Source of the DNA: Megaleporinus macrocephalus
Taxonomy: Eukaryota > Chordata > Actinopteri > Characiformes > Anostomidae
Direction of reading: 5' to 3'
Assembly (NCBI GenBank): GCA_021613375.1
Contig: CM038703.1
Span: 18,288,694-18,352,693, forward strand
Length of the DNA stretch: 64,000 bases
Shown piece after piece: positions 1 to 14,752 of this stretch. Under the pieces are notes generated by a model, which did no database searches, was not told the origin of the DNA, and saw nothing but the letters and a program-made list of their open reading frames with translations. A program made the translations under genes and the position numbers. Position 1 is the stretch's first letter. Each line of letters opens with the position of its first letter.

Positions 1-162
1 AGGCAGGGGAAAAGAAACAACCTGCTGCTTTCCAGCAGATGAGAAACTCAGGAGATCAGAGGAGATAAAGCCTGGAGAAAATGAATGAAGGAATGAATTG
101 GGAGAACTTGAGAACAGTTCTAAAAAGATCAGCCATGGGAAAAGAATTCAGCCTACTGCTCA

Positions 163-1996
<1,834 letters not shown>

Positions 1997-2083
1997 CTTA
2001 GGATTGGGGGGTTGTCGGCTTAAGAAAATTGGTTACGGGCAGATGATATTCCGCACTAGCTGCGTGTGGAGGAGCTCAAAGTG
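1997..2083 (-). other. actb: actb non-coding exon 1 (approximate 5' end)
   Basis: The donor CCTAAG|GTAAGT is read at 2002-1991 on the minus strand, so the exon ends at 1997. The 5' end is placed about 30 nt downstream of the TATA box and may be off by several bases. Beta-actin genes have one untranslated first exon separated from the ATG exon by a long first intron; intron 1 here is about 1.35 kb (roughly 1996 to 653). Confidence 0.8.
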
Positions 2084-2107
2084 AGGGAGGACAGCTGGGC
2101 GCCCTCT

Positions 2108-2177
2108 CTTTATACGGAGTCATATGCCCGGCTCTAGCCATAAAAGGTAAACTTTCGGAGCTCTGCGCTCTGATTGG
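2108..2177 (-). promoter_or_regulatory. actb: actb core promoter: CCAAT box, CArG box, TATA box
   Basis: Read on the minus strand, the region holds a CCAAT box (2177-2173), a serum-response CArG box CCTTTTATGG (2147-2138) and TATAAAG (2114-2108), in this order and at short spacing. This is the known layout of vertebrate and fish beta-actin promoters, where SRF at the CArG box and NF-Y at CCAAT drive strong, broad and serum-inducible transcription. Promoter function is inferred from this match. Confidence 0.93.
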
Positions 2178-2184
2178 TCCGGCG

Positions 2185-5100
2185 TCACACACCCGGCTGT
2201 CGCGTGCACATTGCTACACTTGCTTGCAACTTGAGAGTGAAAGAAGGGGAAGCTAGGCCTGTAGAGGAAAAGAGGCCTAGCTAACTCTGATATAGGTCTT
2301 TTTTAAACATAACCTGTTTGTTTAAAACGTTTCCCATGTCGCTTGATTACTTGAAAAGATGAGATCGATTTTTTATATCTTTATATTTTTCATTTAGACC
2401 CACAGGCTGACTGTTTACAACACAGAAGCTTTGCACCAACACCTAGACACAGGCTAACAGGCTATGGTTTCATGATGTGTTTACCTTCTATTCCGGGAAG
2501 CTATTTAGCTTTCCTGTTCTTGTATTTATGCTTATTGTGTGTTAACATATGTATGTGAGAAGTCAACTACACATACCCCCTAATAAAGGGGGGTTGGGGG
2601 CTTGCACAGATGGCCTAGCTGCTCCAGTCAGAAGCACAGAGGGCAGGTATGCAGTGTAACCATGACAAGCAAAGGAGCTGTTCATCAAAGTAAGACGGGT
2701 AAGCTAACACACTAAATTCAAAGGTGAGCACTGAAGTAATGCTAATCATGAGGGGTAGTACAGGGGGCTTCATGCGGGCTACAGAAGTTGTTTCTGGCGG
2801 CTCATATAATTTGCTTCTCGATAAGCTTTAGAAAGCTTTGTGCTCGAAGTACACTTTCAGTGTGGTGAATATATTGCAAATGTTTATGGGCGCATCAATG
2901 TCAAGTAATCACGTTTATTCAGCCCATTTAAAAATAATTCGGTTGAAGAGTCCTCTGCAGACAAGAACAACCCTGACATACATGTGACTTTATAATATGT
3001 AACCAATGAGCAATGCTTATACGCATGAGTCAAGGCGTTTGTGAATGACAGTTATAAACAGAAACAGCTGATTATGTCAAATCCTATCTGCTTGCCTTTA
3101 AATGCCACATTAGCCAAGGAACTCTGTTTACACAATTCCAAACAGTTCGCTGGTCGTCCCTGTGCCCTCATTGGATGCGGTTTTGCATGGTTGTTGTTTC
3201 ACCCTAGGAATGTGACATATTTGATAGTAAAGACAAAACTAAGCAACTCTAAAGGGAATAGCCAGAGATATTAGTTGTCTCATGCAAGTACTCAGCATTT
3301 TGATGTTTTGTGAGTCAGAGTACAGAATATTATAGAAGTACAGAAGTTGGTAATAGCTGAATGTAAATGTAAAGTGATCACAGTTAATGCAGTGGTTAAT
3401 GGAGAGGGACTGTTAGAAAAGAAAGTTTTGTTCAGTTTTGTCATTCAGCTGTGGATGTTATGGTGGAGATGCTGAATTACATCTTATCATTTAGGATTGC
3501 AATTTAGTTAGTCTTTAAGTTTTAAATAAAGACATACAAAACATTTGGTGCCCATTTACTGCAGGTTTTGGTGTGAAATAATATTAAACATGAATGTTAT
3601 GAAATTATTCTTTTTTAAAATGATTATTTTGGTGCCCATGTTTTACATTCATGTAAGGTACAGGGGCCTTGCTTACACAGTAAAGTCCAATGTCCTATTG
3701 TCAGTGTCACTAGACTGGAAGCCAGCCTATCCCTCTGCCTTAGCATTTGTAAGGATTACACTGAAACACACCCCAACCTACCCCCCTTCGTCCTGGAATG
3801 TTCTCCAGACACGCCCTCTTAGCAGCCAGTGGCTTCCCCAATGACTGTAAATGGACTACTGAATGCTGCTGCAATACATTGATTTTGGAATCACTTAAAT
3901 GTGCATTCTGACTGGATACATTAAGCCTGTGAGTCAAATCAAAAATGCGGAAGTCAGACTCTGCTTTAGCAGCTGGCCTTGTTGTATGTAGATTGGATTA
4001 GGTCTCAATTTATGGTCCAGATGGATTCATATCCTCTTCCCCACACCCCTTAAAGTGGCACTTTTTACCCCTTTGGCCTACATGTGATAAAAATGTTTTT
4101 GACTCATCGGTTTTCGAGAACTGTTCCTTGGTTTTAGGCAAACATGGTGTTTGCGATCCTGTATGTTCATAAACAACACTCCTAGTGTTACTGAAGACAA
4201 CAAAGAAATGCACTGTATGGTGAAGCATACGGTAAAACATTAGAACAGGCCGAGGAACAGGATATGATACTGGCAACGATTAAAAAAAACAAATCCCCGG
4301 TTCCTCATTTGTGTTCTTTAGAGCATTAGTGGTGACAATGTCTTCTGTGTTGCCATATCACTGCTTCGCTTCCTCTTCTTGGTGATAGCTGACAGGGGAC
4401 CGCAGGTGCCATTTATGGCTGCGAAGATTTACAAGGTGCAGAAAGGCTCATGTCACCACATCACCAGCTTGGCCTTCTCACTTTGTCTTTGGCATGGTGA
4501 CACCTCCAAGTTTGGACTTATCACCCTCCATGGTTTAGAGTGGGGCCACTTAGGGCCGTGCTCTGGGGCATCACCCTGGCGTGATGGCCAGTGTGCCTGC
4601 TGCATGTGTAACACTCCCTCCAGTACATGCAGATCAATGCAGATCAGTGGCTGATTAGCATCCCGCTGAGACACCGCTAACTGGGGCTCACATGGAGCAC
4701 AGATTCTGTAGTGGATATAGTTCTGCAGTCCAAGGACATTCACTGTAGAACATACATGAGAACTTTAAGAACATTGTAATGTGTATTATATATAATTTAT
4801 GTACAAATGTACACTTTGTTACATAACATATTGCAGATATGCTCACGTGTGCATATATGATTGATTAGCATAACAGTGGATTCGGGATTGTCTCAATCTC
4901 ATTATGTGCATGGCTTACAGATTTGGCCTCTTAATGTGCAGAGATTTAGAGAAAGACTGGGGGATGTGAAATACAACTAGTCTAATGGGCAAGTTTTTGC
5001 AATGTATAGTTTTTCCCCCACAAACCTAATTCTGCTAATCTTCTCATCACCATCTGTCTGTTGACAGGAGGAAGGCCTAAAAGGGGATTGGCCTCGCACT

Positions 5101-8100
5101 GAGTCACACCAGTATGTCCTAGCCTGATGCTTGCTCTGTCTTAAAAACCACCATGCATAGGTTAAAAAGCATTCTTAAAACAGCCAAATTCTGCCAACAA
5201 CTCAGCGTGAGTATTCCGATAGAACAGTGAGACTGTGAGTCATTAGGCCTTTAGGATGCTGAGAAACGTCTACAACAAACAGAAGGTTTGTCAGTGCTTA
5301 CTGGTTTAAACATCCACGGTTCTCTAGTTCAACATAGGCCTCACTCTGCCTACAATATGGCACAGTTCATCAGTTCTCTGTGTAATAATACACTGTCAGG
5401 GTCTGTTATAGTATATGCATTGAGTTCCCTTATAGTGCTTAATCAGTGATGATGCTCAAATCCACCTATTTAGTACATTGATACTGAGGTGAACATGCTA
5501 ACTGACACTAGGTAGGAACTGGTGGAACCAGCGCCTAAGTATCGGTCACTAGAGCAGCCGTTCACAGTGCCTCATGGCTATGAAATGCTGACTAGCCCTG
5601 GGTGCTTTGATGACATCATTGCGTGGGAGAGCTTTGAGGTGTGCCATCCCCAATACCTTTCTCCCTTGACTAAGCCCTACTCCAAGGCACTCCACTGCAA
5701 GGCCCCGTTCCAATGTCAATATCTGGCAGAGAACTATATTTGGGTTTTGTACACGTTACAGTCAACCCTCCATTAGCACTTCTACATTGGATAACCATTA
5801 GCCAGACATCAGTGTCCACCATTAGCCAGACATCAGTGTCCACAGTAAGTAAAGGCTTCCTCAACACCCCCTAGCTGTTCTTTTTCCTTTGCAGTTCAAA
5901 CTAATTCAGATACATTTTTGTGTACTGGCTTTCGCAGATGTTGCCATTCAGACTGTTGCCAATCTGAAGATCTTTTTTTAAGGAACCAAAAGACAAAACA
6001 GATTCCACAGTAAGAGAGATATAGCCTCCAGCCATAGGCCAATTTCAGCTGCCAAATAAGGGAATGACCCAAGCATTCTGAACAGGAAGTGAATTTCTCA
6101 GGGATACCATTTTTTTCTGCAAGTTTGTACAGGAAGTCACATTCAAGCACTTAAAGCTGAGAGAGGGCTCGGCCTGCGCTGGAATGCACAGAGCGTCTGC
6201 ATGTGCCGACTGCTCTTAATCCTGCCCTGCCACAACCTGCTGCCTCACGCAGCGGTGGGAAGACAACACTACTCAATACAAACAGGCCACTTTAAATAGT
6301 CACGCTTTAATCATCTGCCTTCTCTGTGTGCTCTGTTGTGGAAGGCTGAATTATTGTAAATCTCTTATAGTTCAATCCTAAAATCAAAGATCAGAGTTTT
6401 TTTGTTTGTTCTTGTTTTCTTTTTAATGGGGAAGCTATCTTAGAAATGCAGAAAATTTGTATTAGAAAGCTAATGAGAGAAACATATGTTTATATGCTTT
6501 AGTTTTCCTTTATCTCTAAGCTGTAACTGCCTAACAGTCAATGGGCTTGTTTTCCTAAAAATGTAGCTCTAGTAAGGTGTAGTGTAGATCTGGTCTTGGC
6601 CATTTAAAGCGTTTTACATCAGCGTCGAGCAGTGAGCCAAAAACATATATGGTAATTTTGATTGTCCTGCAGTGTCCACCCATGCGTCCTTCATATTTAT
6701 TTCCTCAAAGGCTTAGCTTTAGACCGTTTGTGCACTTTGGCAGTGCAGAGGCCTCGCCCTCTCTAGCCGATGTAAGAGCAACCACCATAAAAGGAAATCT
6801 TTAAGTGTGTCACATGGTAACAATGTCAAGAATTCAAGGCCTCTGTCACATGGGACTTTCTCAAGGAAATCAGATTGAAACTGCCGGACCAGATGAATGA
6901 AGTTGTGCTTGCTAAGCTATGCTAGGGAATTTTAAGCAGACAAGATTTTCGTTTCTATTGTACTGCAGCCATAAACTGGTGCATAAGCATGATTCTTCTC
7001 ACAGGGGCTGTAAAGTGTTATGTTTTCCTTTTACTCCTTCTGTTCTATCATTGTTTTAGTACTGTAAGAACTAAATACTTCGTCCATTCCTTGTTATCTT
7101 GTTCTGGTTTTGTTAAAGTTGCTGCAGTTCTTTCCTGACACTGAGAGGCAAAGTTAAATGGTGTGTCAGTGATCCTCATCACAGCGAACAAGAAGGAAGT
7201 GGCCTGAAATGATGACAGCGAAGTCTTGGCCTTATATAGTCAGCCTTGGCAGAGGAAAAGATGACTGATGCTTGTGTCAACTTAGTGCGGCTGACTTCAT
7301 GTTTGTATGTACAGCTAGACCCATATTATTGTCACACTCGGTGGAGTTTGTAGATTTCCCATCAACGGTTCTTTTCCCCATGTCAGTCTTTTCATCCACT
7401 TAGGCACTCTTTCTAACACTATTTCTCTCTCACATGCACATATTTACAGTGGCAGTTAAATGCTGTACTATCACTCCCATGTTCTCCCCTCCTCCTTGCG
7501 CTGTTTAGATGACAAACAATTGCCCGCTCAAGGCCTTGGGGGCGGTGCTTCTCTGCTTTTCTCGTGCCTCAGGTTCCATATATGGACAGGAACAGCAGGT
7601 AGCTATTGCCAAACTTAGTCATCAAAGCGTGGAGGTCTGTCAGTACAGTCAGCCGGTTGTGTTGTGCTGGAGCGAAAGGGCGTGTTTCTCTCTGTGGACT
7701 CTGGCACATACACGTTTCCCAAACCTGTTTACTATTTTGGCTCATTTCTGCACTATTCTGAAAACTAAAGCGTCTTTGGGTTTGGTTGTTGAGAAGCACT
7801 GGGGCATCCTGTCGCCTCCTGAAGCTAAATCTCTAGGAGGAAATAGTACTTCTGTGAAGAGCTGTCAACAGAAAGCCTTTTTAAAGTGATCACTGCCTCT
7901 TTGCAGTAGAATTTCGGTTACTGATTAAGGTGATATTGACACACACACACCCAAAAACACACCACTGTCAACAGAGATTGGCTGGTGATTCCTTCTCAGA
8001 TTCCAAATTCTGGCAACAAAGAATGAAATGCTTGTCTATACATGCTGAAGCTTCTCAGAAATGTTAATTGTTCTCCCAGTCATGTCCCTAAACAGGAGGA

Positions 8101-11100
8101 TTATGCAAAGGAAGGCCCTGTTTCTGACTCTTGCAAATGATTCATTAAAGCATGTATTGCCTTTGACTCGTATAACTAATCATCAACTCAACTTTGTGGG
8201 ATACAATTTGATGGTGAAAGGCTAGTCAGGCCAAAGTGTACATGAACTCCTTAGTTTCTCTTGTAGTAGGCGTGGTAAGAAATTCCCCTGAGACGACACT
8301 GGAGTAACACGAAGCTCTTATGTAACAAAAGCTACTTTATCATTAGCTCATTCAACTTGGAACTTGATGATCTTGTAATTAACGCTTGAGAAGGTCAGTC
8401 AGCGGCTTTGCAAATAATCAATAAGCTTTTAATAGTGTGATATATGAATATATGGTATTTTGGGTGTTGATGTTAGTGGATAGAAAGAGATGAACTGACA
8501 GAAAAAAGTTACATAGAAAAAGCATGATTGTGCACATCCCTGCAATCTGCACTGGCCTCAGTTTCCTGTTATTGTGAAAATGGAGAGTCCTGTTTCAGAC
8601 AACTTCCCTTTTCTTGAAGTTTAGATGTTAAAAAGTGTTATAGACTGGAACTGGGAAAAAAACCCCAAACTAAAGTGTAAAAACCCAACCTGCAAACACA
8701 GTGCAGTGTCTCAGAAATATAGTGTTCATTTACACTAGTTCTTCACTCCGGCACACCCAGGCCCACTGAATGTAGGTCAGGAACCCCATTCTCCCTATCC
8801 TACTCTTATGTAATACAAGTTGCAAACAGCTGGAACTTACTTGGTTACTAAACATCAGAACATGCTAGTTTTGTAGAATGTACTATGGTGGAAACTCAAG
8901 AAGTGCTTCATTTTTAAAAAGGGTTTATATGAAGTAAATACACAGAAGTACTTCTTTTAAACCAGGGTTTCACTGCTTCATCCAACTGATTAGAGTTTTC
9001 CTCCTCACAAGCTGAGGTTAGTCAGGATTTGATTTCATCAATTATCCAGAGGTAACTTTGTTGCAGCCAACAGTGACTCTTATGTAGTGACCTACTTGTG
9101 GGCTGTAATATTGCATGATATTGACAGAACAAGAGGAAGAATTCAGTGAGGGACTGTTTTTCTTGTGCATCCATGAACGAGGCGGGATTTCTCCCTCTTA
9201 CTTACTCTCTCTATCCTCTCTTGTTTTCCCAATGTGTATGGAAACTCAATGCAGAGTCTGGCTTTAAAAGCCTCAATGGTTTACTGGGTATTGAACCAGA
9301 GACATTTGGTATTCTAGCTGTCTCTCTGACTGGGCTGCTTCTCTCCTTGCCACTCCTCTGCAGTGGGAAGGCTCATTGCTTTCTTCGGTTGCTCCTTTCC
9401 CTACCATCAGCTATTCATTCTTTCCATCCTACTCTGGCCAGCCTGCCTGCCACAAGGTCAGTATGAGGCCTTTAAGAGGAACTTGTGCAAAGTGGTGGGC
9501 TGCACTTCTGCAGCCAGCCCTCCTGACCTCCTGACCCATTTCTCTCATCTCTCCCATCCCAAGAAGCCTGTCTGTTTGCCTGTCTTTGATGTGGCATCAA
9601 TATTGTCTTGAATTCTCCAGGGTTTGGAAGCATTTCCTATGGCCATTATCTATAAATTATAATCCCGTATCAATAGAATAAAAGAGCACTTAAAGCAAAA
9701 GTTTGGTGAAATATCTAATTCACACTGTATTTCTTTTACCTCAAGTGTAGCCGATCAATGTATGACATACTGTCATTTATAAAATTGGATGACAGTAAAG
9801 TAGGATAACCAGACGTCCTTGTTTTCAAAAGACCTGTTTCAAAAGTCCCCTGTTTTTTTGTGACCTGTCCCCAGCTGTTTCTGGAAATGTCCCTGAGTTT
9901 TTAACTGTAAATCAAAAACACTCTGGAAAATCCTAAAAAAGACGTGGCAACAGAGTAGATGGGGAGACGTCTCATGTTTTGCAGAGTGGGCTGCTGCTAC
10001 TAATCTAATCTAATAAAAATGTCTTGTCTGGTTTTAGAAAATGCTGTTTTCTTGTAGTGCTAATAGTAATAGTATGCTAATAGTGCATAATTTTTAAAAA
10101 GTGCATCACTTTTTTAGTTATCTATAATATGTGGCATATGTTGATAGCGGCTGTCACTCTCTGGAACTGGAGCTAGCACAGGGGTGTGTTTAGTGTCTGT
10201 CTATTGGGCTATAGCCACAGGTCTTTTTTACTGCCAAAATATTTAATACGTATGTAAGTTATGGGCTCATTCAATCAACGAGCTTGGTTAAAATAAATAA
10301 AACTGGAATTGTTTTTGGTTTTCATTTCAGAAATCATATCGTAGGCTTGACGGTGGTTGTTACTACTGTTTTTAGCTTGGCAATGGTCTTGTCAGTAGCA
10401 GCATGTTTAAGGCTGATGTGTGAAGGTTTAGGCACATAGTTTGGTTCAGCATGAGCTTCCATGGTACTCTATCATGCAGTGATATTTGGAGAAGTGTAAA
10501 CCATTATTGTAAGCTGCACTAGCCTCAAAGCTTATAAATAGCTTCCATTGAAAGCAAGTGAAACACTATGATAATCTTGTGTTTATATTGCAATCTCATG
10601 ACTACAGTTCTCATGGATTCTTTGCTTTAAACCAGAGACGTTTGTTTCAAAGCAATAACATTGCAATTACATTCTACGAGAGACTGCAATACATCAACCC
10701 TTTATTTGCAGTGTTGTGGATGTTAATCTTTAATGAATGCCCCTTTACTCCAGCCCTTTACTGGCTCCAAGCACTCAGGAGGCTCGACTCACAGAGGGAG
10801 GAGAAGGAGGGATGGAGCTCCAGGCCGCAGGGGGGAGAGACAATAAAGAGGAAGGGGAATCCAGTGCTGCTCACTGCAAGCCTGTGACAGCCATTCCCTA
10901 AAAAGGCAATCCAATCTGTTGGCATGAGTGATGGGAGGAGCGCCAGCTGGAGACAGAAAGAGGAGAGAGAGGCATGGGCTTGGGCCAGGTGTCGGACCAG
11001 GTAACAGCAGGCCTCTCTCCCAGCCCTATGAGCCTCTGGCCTTGGTCAATTATACGCCCTCTTTGTCCCACTTTATGACAGTTTCAATGGAACTGAGGGG

Positions 11101-12900
11101 GAAGAAGCCGCAAGCCGCAATCCCTGCTAAGCCTTTGAGCTTGTGATGTTTACTACAGGTAAAGCTCAGCCCTCAGCCCACCTCTTACCTTAAGCACACA
11201 CTGCCTGCTTAAATAAGGCAAGGTTGAAGGGTTGAAGGTTACATGGGGGGTTTGGCAGCAACTGCTGTGTTTCAAATTCTTCATGCCATCTTTCTGTCTC
11301 TCTCTGTCTCTCTCTCACGCTTTCTCGCTGCAGGAAGTGAGATCAGGCTCAGATAAGAGAGAAACTGAAGAGAAAGTGTGTGCGTAACTGGGCACAAAGC
11401 ACTCCCCTCTGGTTAACAGGAGTGTGTAAGCTGATAACTCAGTGATGTGCTGTTAGGCTGTTGCGTAACTCTGATATTATAGTGTCTGACATGCAGCGTG
11501 AAAGCCAGAGCACAATGCTATCATGGACTTCATATCTCTGATGGGTTTTCAGTGCTGTCTACCCTCACATGCGTGTGTATCGCCAATTCCATATTCTCAT
11601 CCAAAAAAGTATTATTGAAAATATATTACAATATATTCTTCTCACATTTTGTAATACACCAACAGGTTTTTACAATGTCTTCCATCTTCCTTTGGACCGG
11701 TCATTCATTCACGAGTTAGGGAATCCATTTGGTTGTAAACGCAGCTATCTGGTTTACAATGGAGCAAAGTGTAATTGAGATATTGGCTGTACTATCTGTA
11801 AATGATGTAATGAGATGGGTGTTGTATAGATGGAAAGATTTCAGCACTTGCCTTGTAGGCATTTAAATTATAAACTTTGTACCAGTACAATAAATCTTCT
11901 ACGATTTGTTTCTTATACAAGCTACAAACAGTAATAGCTTAAAGAAGACAAAATATGATATAAGATGATGATAAGACAGCTAAGACAGTTTGTAACAGAC
12001 TACATACATCCTATATTTAATGGACTGTTTATAGAGAGGAACAACAGTAACCAGAGAGGCTTTAGACTGGGCTGCAGCACTTGCACTGCTTCAGAGATAG
12101 GTGGCAGAGTTCAGTTCTTCAGTAACCCCTTCTGCCATTTTGACCAAAAGAAATAGCTGTTCCTCTGTAAACACCCCACCTGGCCTGAATATTGTGTAGA
12201 TTTGGAAAACAAATAAAGGGTCATCAAACGACCTAAACCTAAATGGTGCTTTAGATGATGTGGTGTTCCTCAGATTAGGACACAGATGGAGCGAAGCCAG
12301 GTAAGGGAAGTGTGTCAGCATGGTGAGTGCCATAGGGAGCAGATTGTTGTTTGACTAATGAATGAGAGAATGTGTGTCAGGGTGGGCTGGACAGATGGGC
12401 AGTGGTGGGCCCCCATCTCATATCACAATAGCCTTCCTCAGCAGGCGCAGAGAGGGTGGTGCCTAGAGACCCCACTCAACCAGCTCTGGCCACCATGTCC
12501 ACCCAGCTGCAGCTGGACTCTGCGCCCACTCTATTGGCCAGTGCACTACTTGAATACATCCTGCTTAGTGATACAGACAATGTCAGGGTCAGTGTAAGTA
12601 ACCCACTCTGAAAGGGGTTCTCTCTCTTTTGTTTGTTTATTTATTTATTTGCGGGACTTTTTTCTTCGATAAGCTTCCACAGAGGGATGCAAAAACTTCG
12701 GGAGCATTTTTAAGAGTGCAAAACAAAATAAGGGTGGGGAGGAGGGATTGCTACACTCCTGGTGTTATGGTATGTATATGTGTAGCACACAGCAGCATCT
12801 ATTAAACTTTTTAAAGAAGATTAGTGCGTTAAACACACACTCTTGTTAACTTACTATTTGAAATTAATTTAACTAAAAATTCTAGGGCAACTTGCTCATA
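2185..12900. other. Intergenic DNA upstream of actb, no gene recognised
   Basis: No exon chain, known protein domain or RNA gene was recognised. Open frames here (for example 7509-7889 on plus, 126 codons) have no domain match I know and no codon bias, and look fortuitous. A 24-nt perfect tandem duplication sits at 5794-5841. Positions 9805-9990 (GATAACCAGACGTCC start) resemble a common fish DNA-transposon fragment, but weakly. Confidence 0.6.
5794..5841. repeat. 24-nt tandem duplication, two perfect copies
   Basis: Positions 5794-5817 and 5818-5841 are identical, and two further bases (AC) also match. It looks like a recent slippage or duplication in non-coding DNA. Confidence 0.9.
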
Positions 12901-13068
12901 TACTGTTGTATTCAAATGTTTGGGCACCCCTGGTCCAGTCAGTCAATTAAATAGTAGCAGTTTAAATAGCAAATATAGTTTGTCACAGAAGTTGTGTTTA
13001 TTTCTTTTCACTTAAAAAATTCAAGAAAACTTGACCTGCAGCCTCCAAACATTTACATACAATAGTGC
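12901..13068. mobile_element. Short Tc1-type MITE (about 168 bp)
   Basis: The ends are imperfect inverted repeats: left AAATGTTTGGGCACCCCTGG, right (reverse-complemented) AAATGTTTGGAGGCTGCAGG, preceded by roughly 14 of 17 matching bases. There is no coding sequence. The same terminal motif (AAGTTTGRGCACCCC) begins the longer Tc1-like element at 55.7 kb, which could be its autonomous relative. Confidence 0.6.
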
Positions 13069-14548
13069 TGTCTGCTTTGTAGTGTTGTAAATACATTGTA
13101 TAAAGTTTTTTACATTAGTTTACATAATGAATGATATATTTACTTGGTGATATCATTCAAGGCTGTTTATTGTATGTGTGTTTAATGTTTATAATCTGCA
13201 AATATTTCTCACCAATAAAGTTACTGTTGAATGTAACATGCCCTGATCGTCCGCAGCATTTTATTCTAATTGACAGAATGAACTTTATAGTATTGGTTGT
13301 GATTCTGAGGGAGATGAGAAAACAGTATTTATGGCAACCCGATACCACATAGGTGGAGTGAATGTGCATTGGGCAGGATTCATGGTGTATACCACTAATC
13401 AGCATACAACAGGCACTCTGCCAAAGCGACCAGACTTGTCTTGGGTATCAGTAGAGTGTCAATAGTAGTGTGGCGTGTGTGTTTGTCGATCTGTGCCAGA
13501 TGTTAATGAGCCATCACTCTGAACAGATGGTCTGTGTCTCCAGAATAAAAAAAAGATGAGACTCCTGCTCAGGGTCTTTGGACGGTATCATTGTCAAGGC
13601 TATTTTTATTCAGTGATAATATGCCTTATTCAAGTGACGCTGGGGAGGTATATTAAATTATTCAGACCCCGTTTTCAAAACTGGTCCTGTGAATTTATAT
13701 TACTCCAAAAAATCTTGAAGGGACTTATCACTGGCCCGTCAACTGAACTGAACATTTGGAACATTTTTTTAAATATCTGGCCTAATAAGCTGTAAAAAAG
13801 TGAGCAAACAGCTGGCTGTGGGTGGTGTGTGTTTTTAGCTGAATGGCTGTGGGCTGAAGAATGGAGCCCTCTAGGAGGCCTGCAGCTCTTTGTTGGCCCA
13901 GTGCATATCATTAGCATCTAAAATGCCTTATTGACCACAAGGAGCCAAAGAGGCTGTGTTTGGAGAGAAGGGGGAGGGATGGCAGTGCAAGGCTGCAGAC
14001 AGCTGAGTGATAAGAGAAAAGCCTCAGGTTCGAACTGCAGGCAGCAGCAGACAGAGCGCGCCTCTGAAAGCAGCAGCCGTCTTACAAACACTCATTAAGA
14101 CTCATGAAGAGTTAATCAGACACGTGAGCTTTTATGAAACGGCCCACACATAATCATCGACGTGTGTGGCATGTGTGCATCTGTTTCAGTGGTTTAGGAC
14201 ATAATATTCAGTGTTCGAAAAAAATGCACACATAATATAGACAAGCAAATGATGTTTGCGCCTTAAAAATGGATATTGGTGCAGAAATTACATAAATCCT
14301 GTATTTGAGTAAATGCAATGTTATTCTTAGAACAATGTTACACAGTATTCTACAATTTTACTAAAGTTGAACTACAAAAGTATTTCAAAGTACAATCAAA
14401 TATCTACTATATATTAGATACTGAAAGAACTTTTGCAATGCATAGTTATCTGTAACTATAAAAGCATGAACATTACCTTTGGGGATATCATTTGCAGTTG
14501 AAAAAGATAATATATGGTAATAAATAACATTTATCATAATGTATTGTT
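13069..14548. other. Intergenic, no gene recognised
   Basis: Low-complexity AT-rich DNA with scattered short open frames. No domain, RNA gene or clear repeat was recognised. Confidence 0.55.
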
Positions 14549-14752
14549 ACTGTCCTATGTATCTCTATTTTTGTTAGTTTTTATTCCTCTACCTCATTTG
14601 AACTGTGCAGCCGCCGTGTGCATGGTGTGAAAATTTCATAGTTAATGGACCAATAGAAATGCTCCAAAATAGCTTGGAAAAAATTGGTTCCATTGACTTA
14701 CATTGAAAGTGAAGAAGGTTTTTACTTGCTTTTCATTGGACAGCGATGATAT
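14549..14752 (+). repeat. MITE family copy A (CTGTCC...GGACAG type)
   Basis: This is one of about six copies in the window that share a core (GACCAATAGAAATGCTCCAAAA) and end in TTCATTGGACAGCGATGATA. It is non-coding. The left end is degenerate; the right end matches the terminal inverted repeat of copies B and E. Confidence 0.7.

Noticed and set aside
7509..7889. 126-codon plus-strand open frame
   Set aside because: No recognisable domain, no promoter or splice context; its length is possible by chance in 64 kb.
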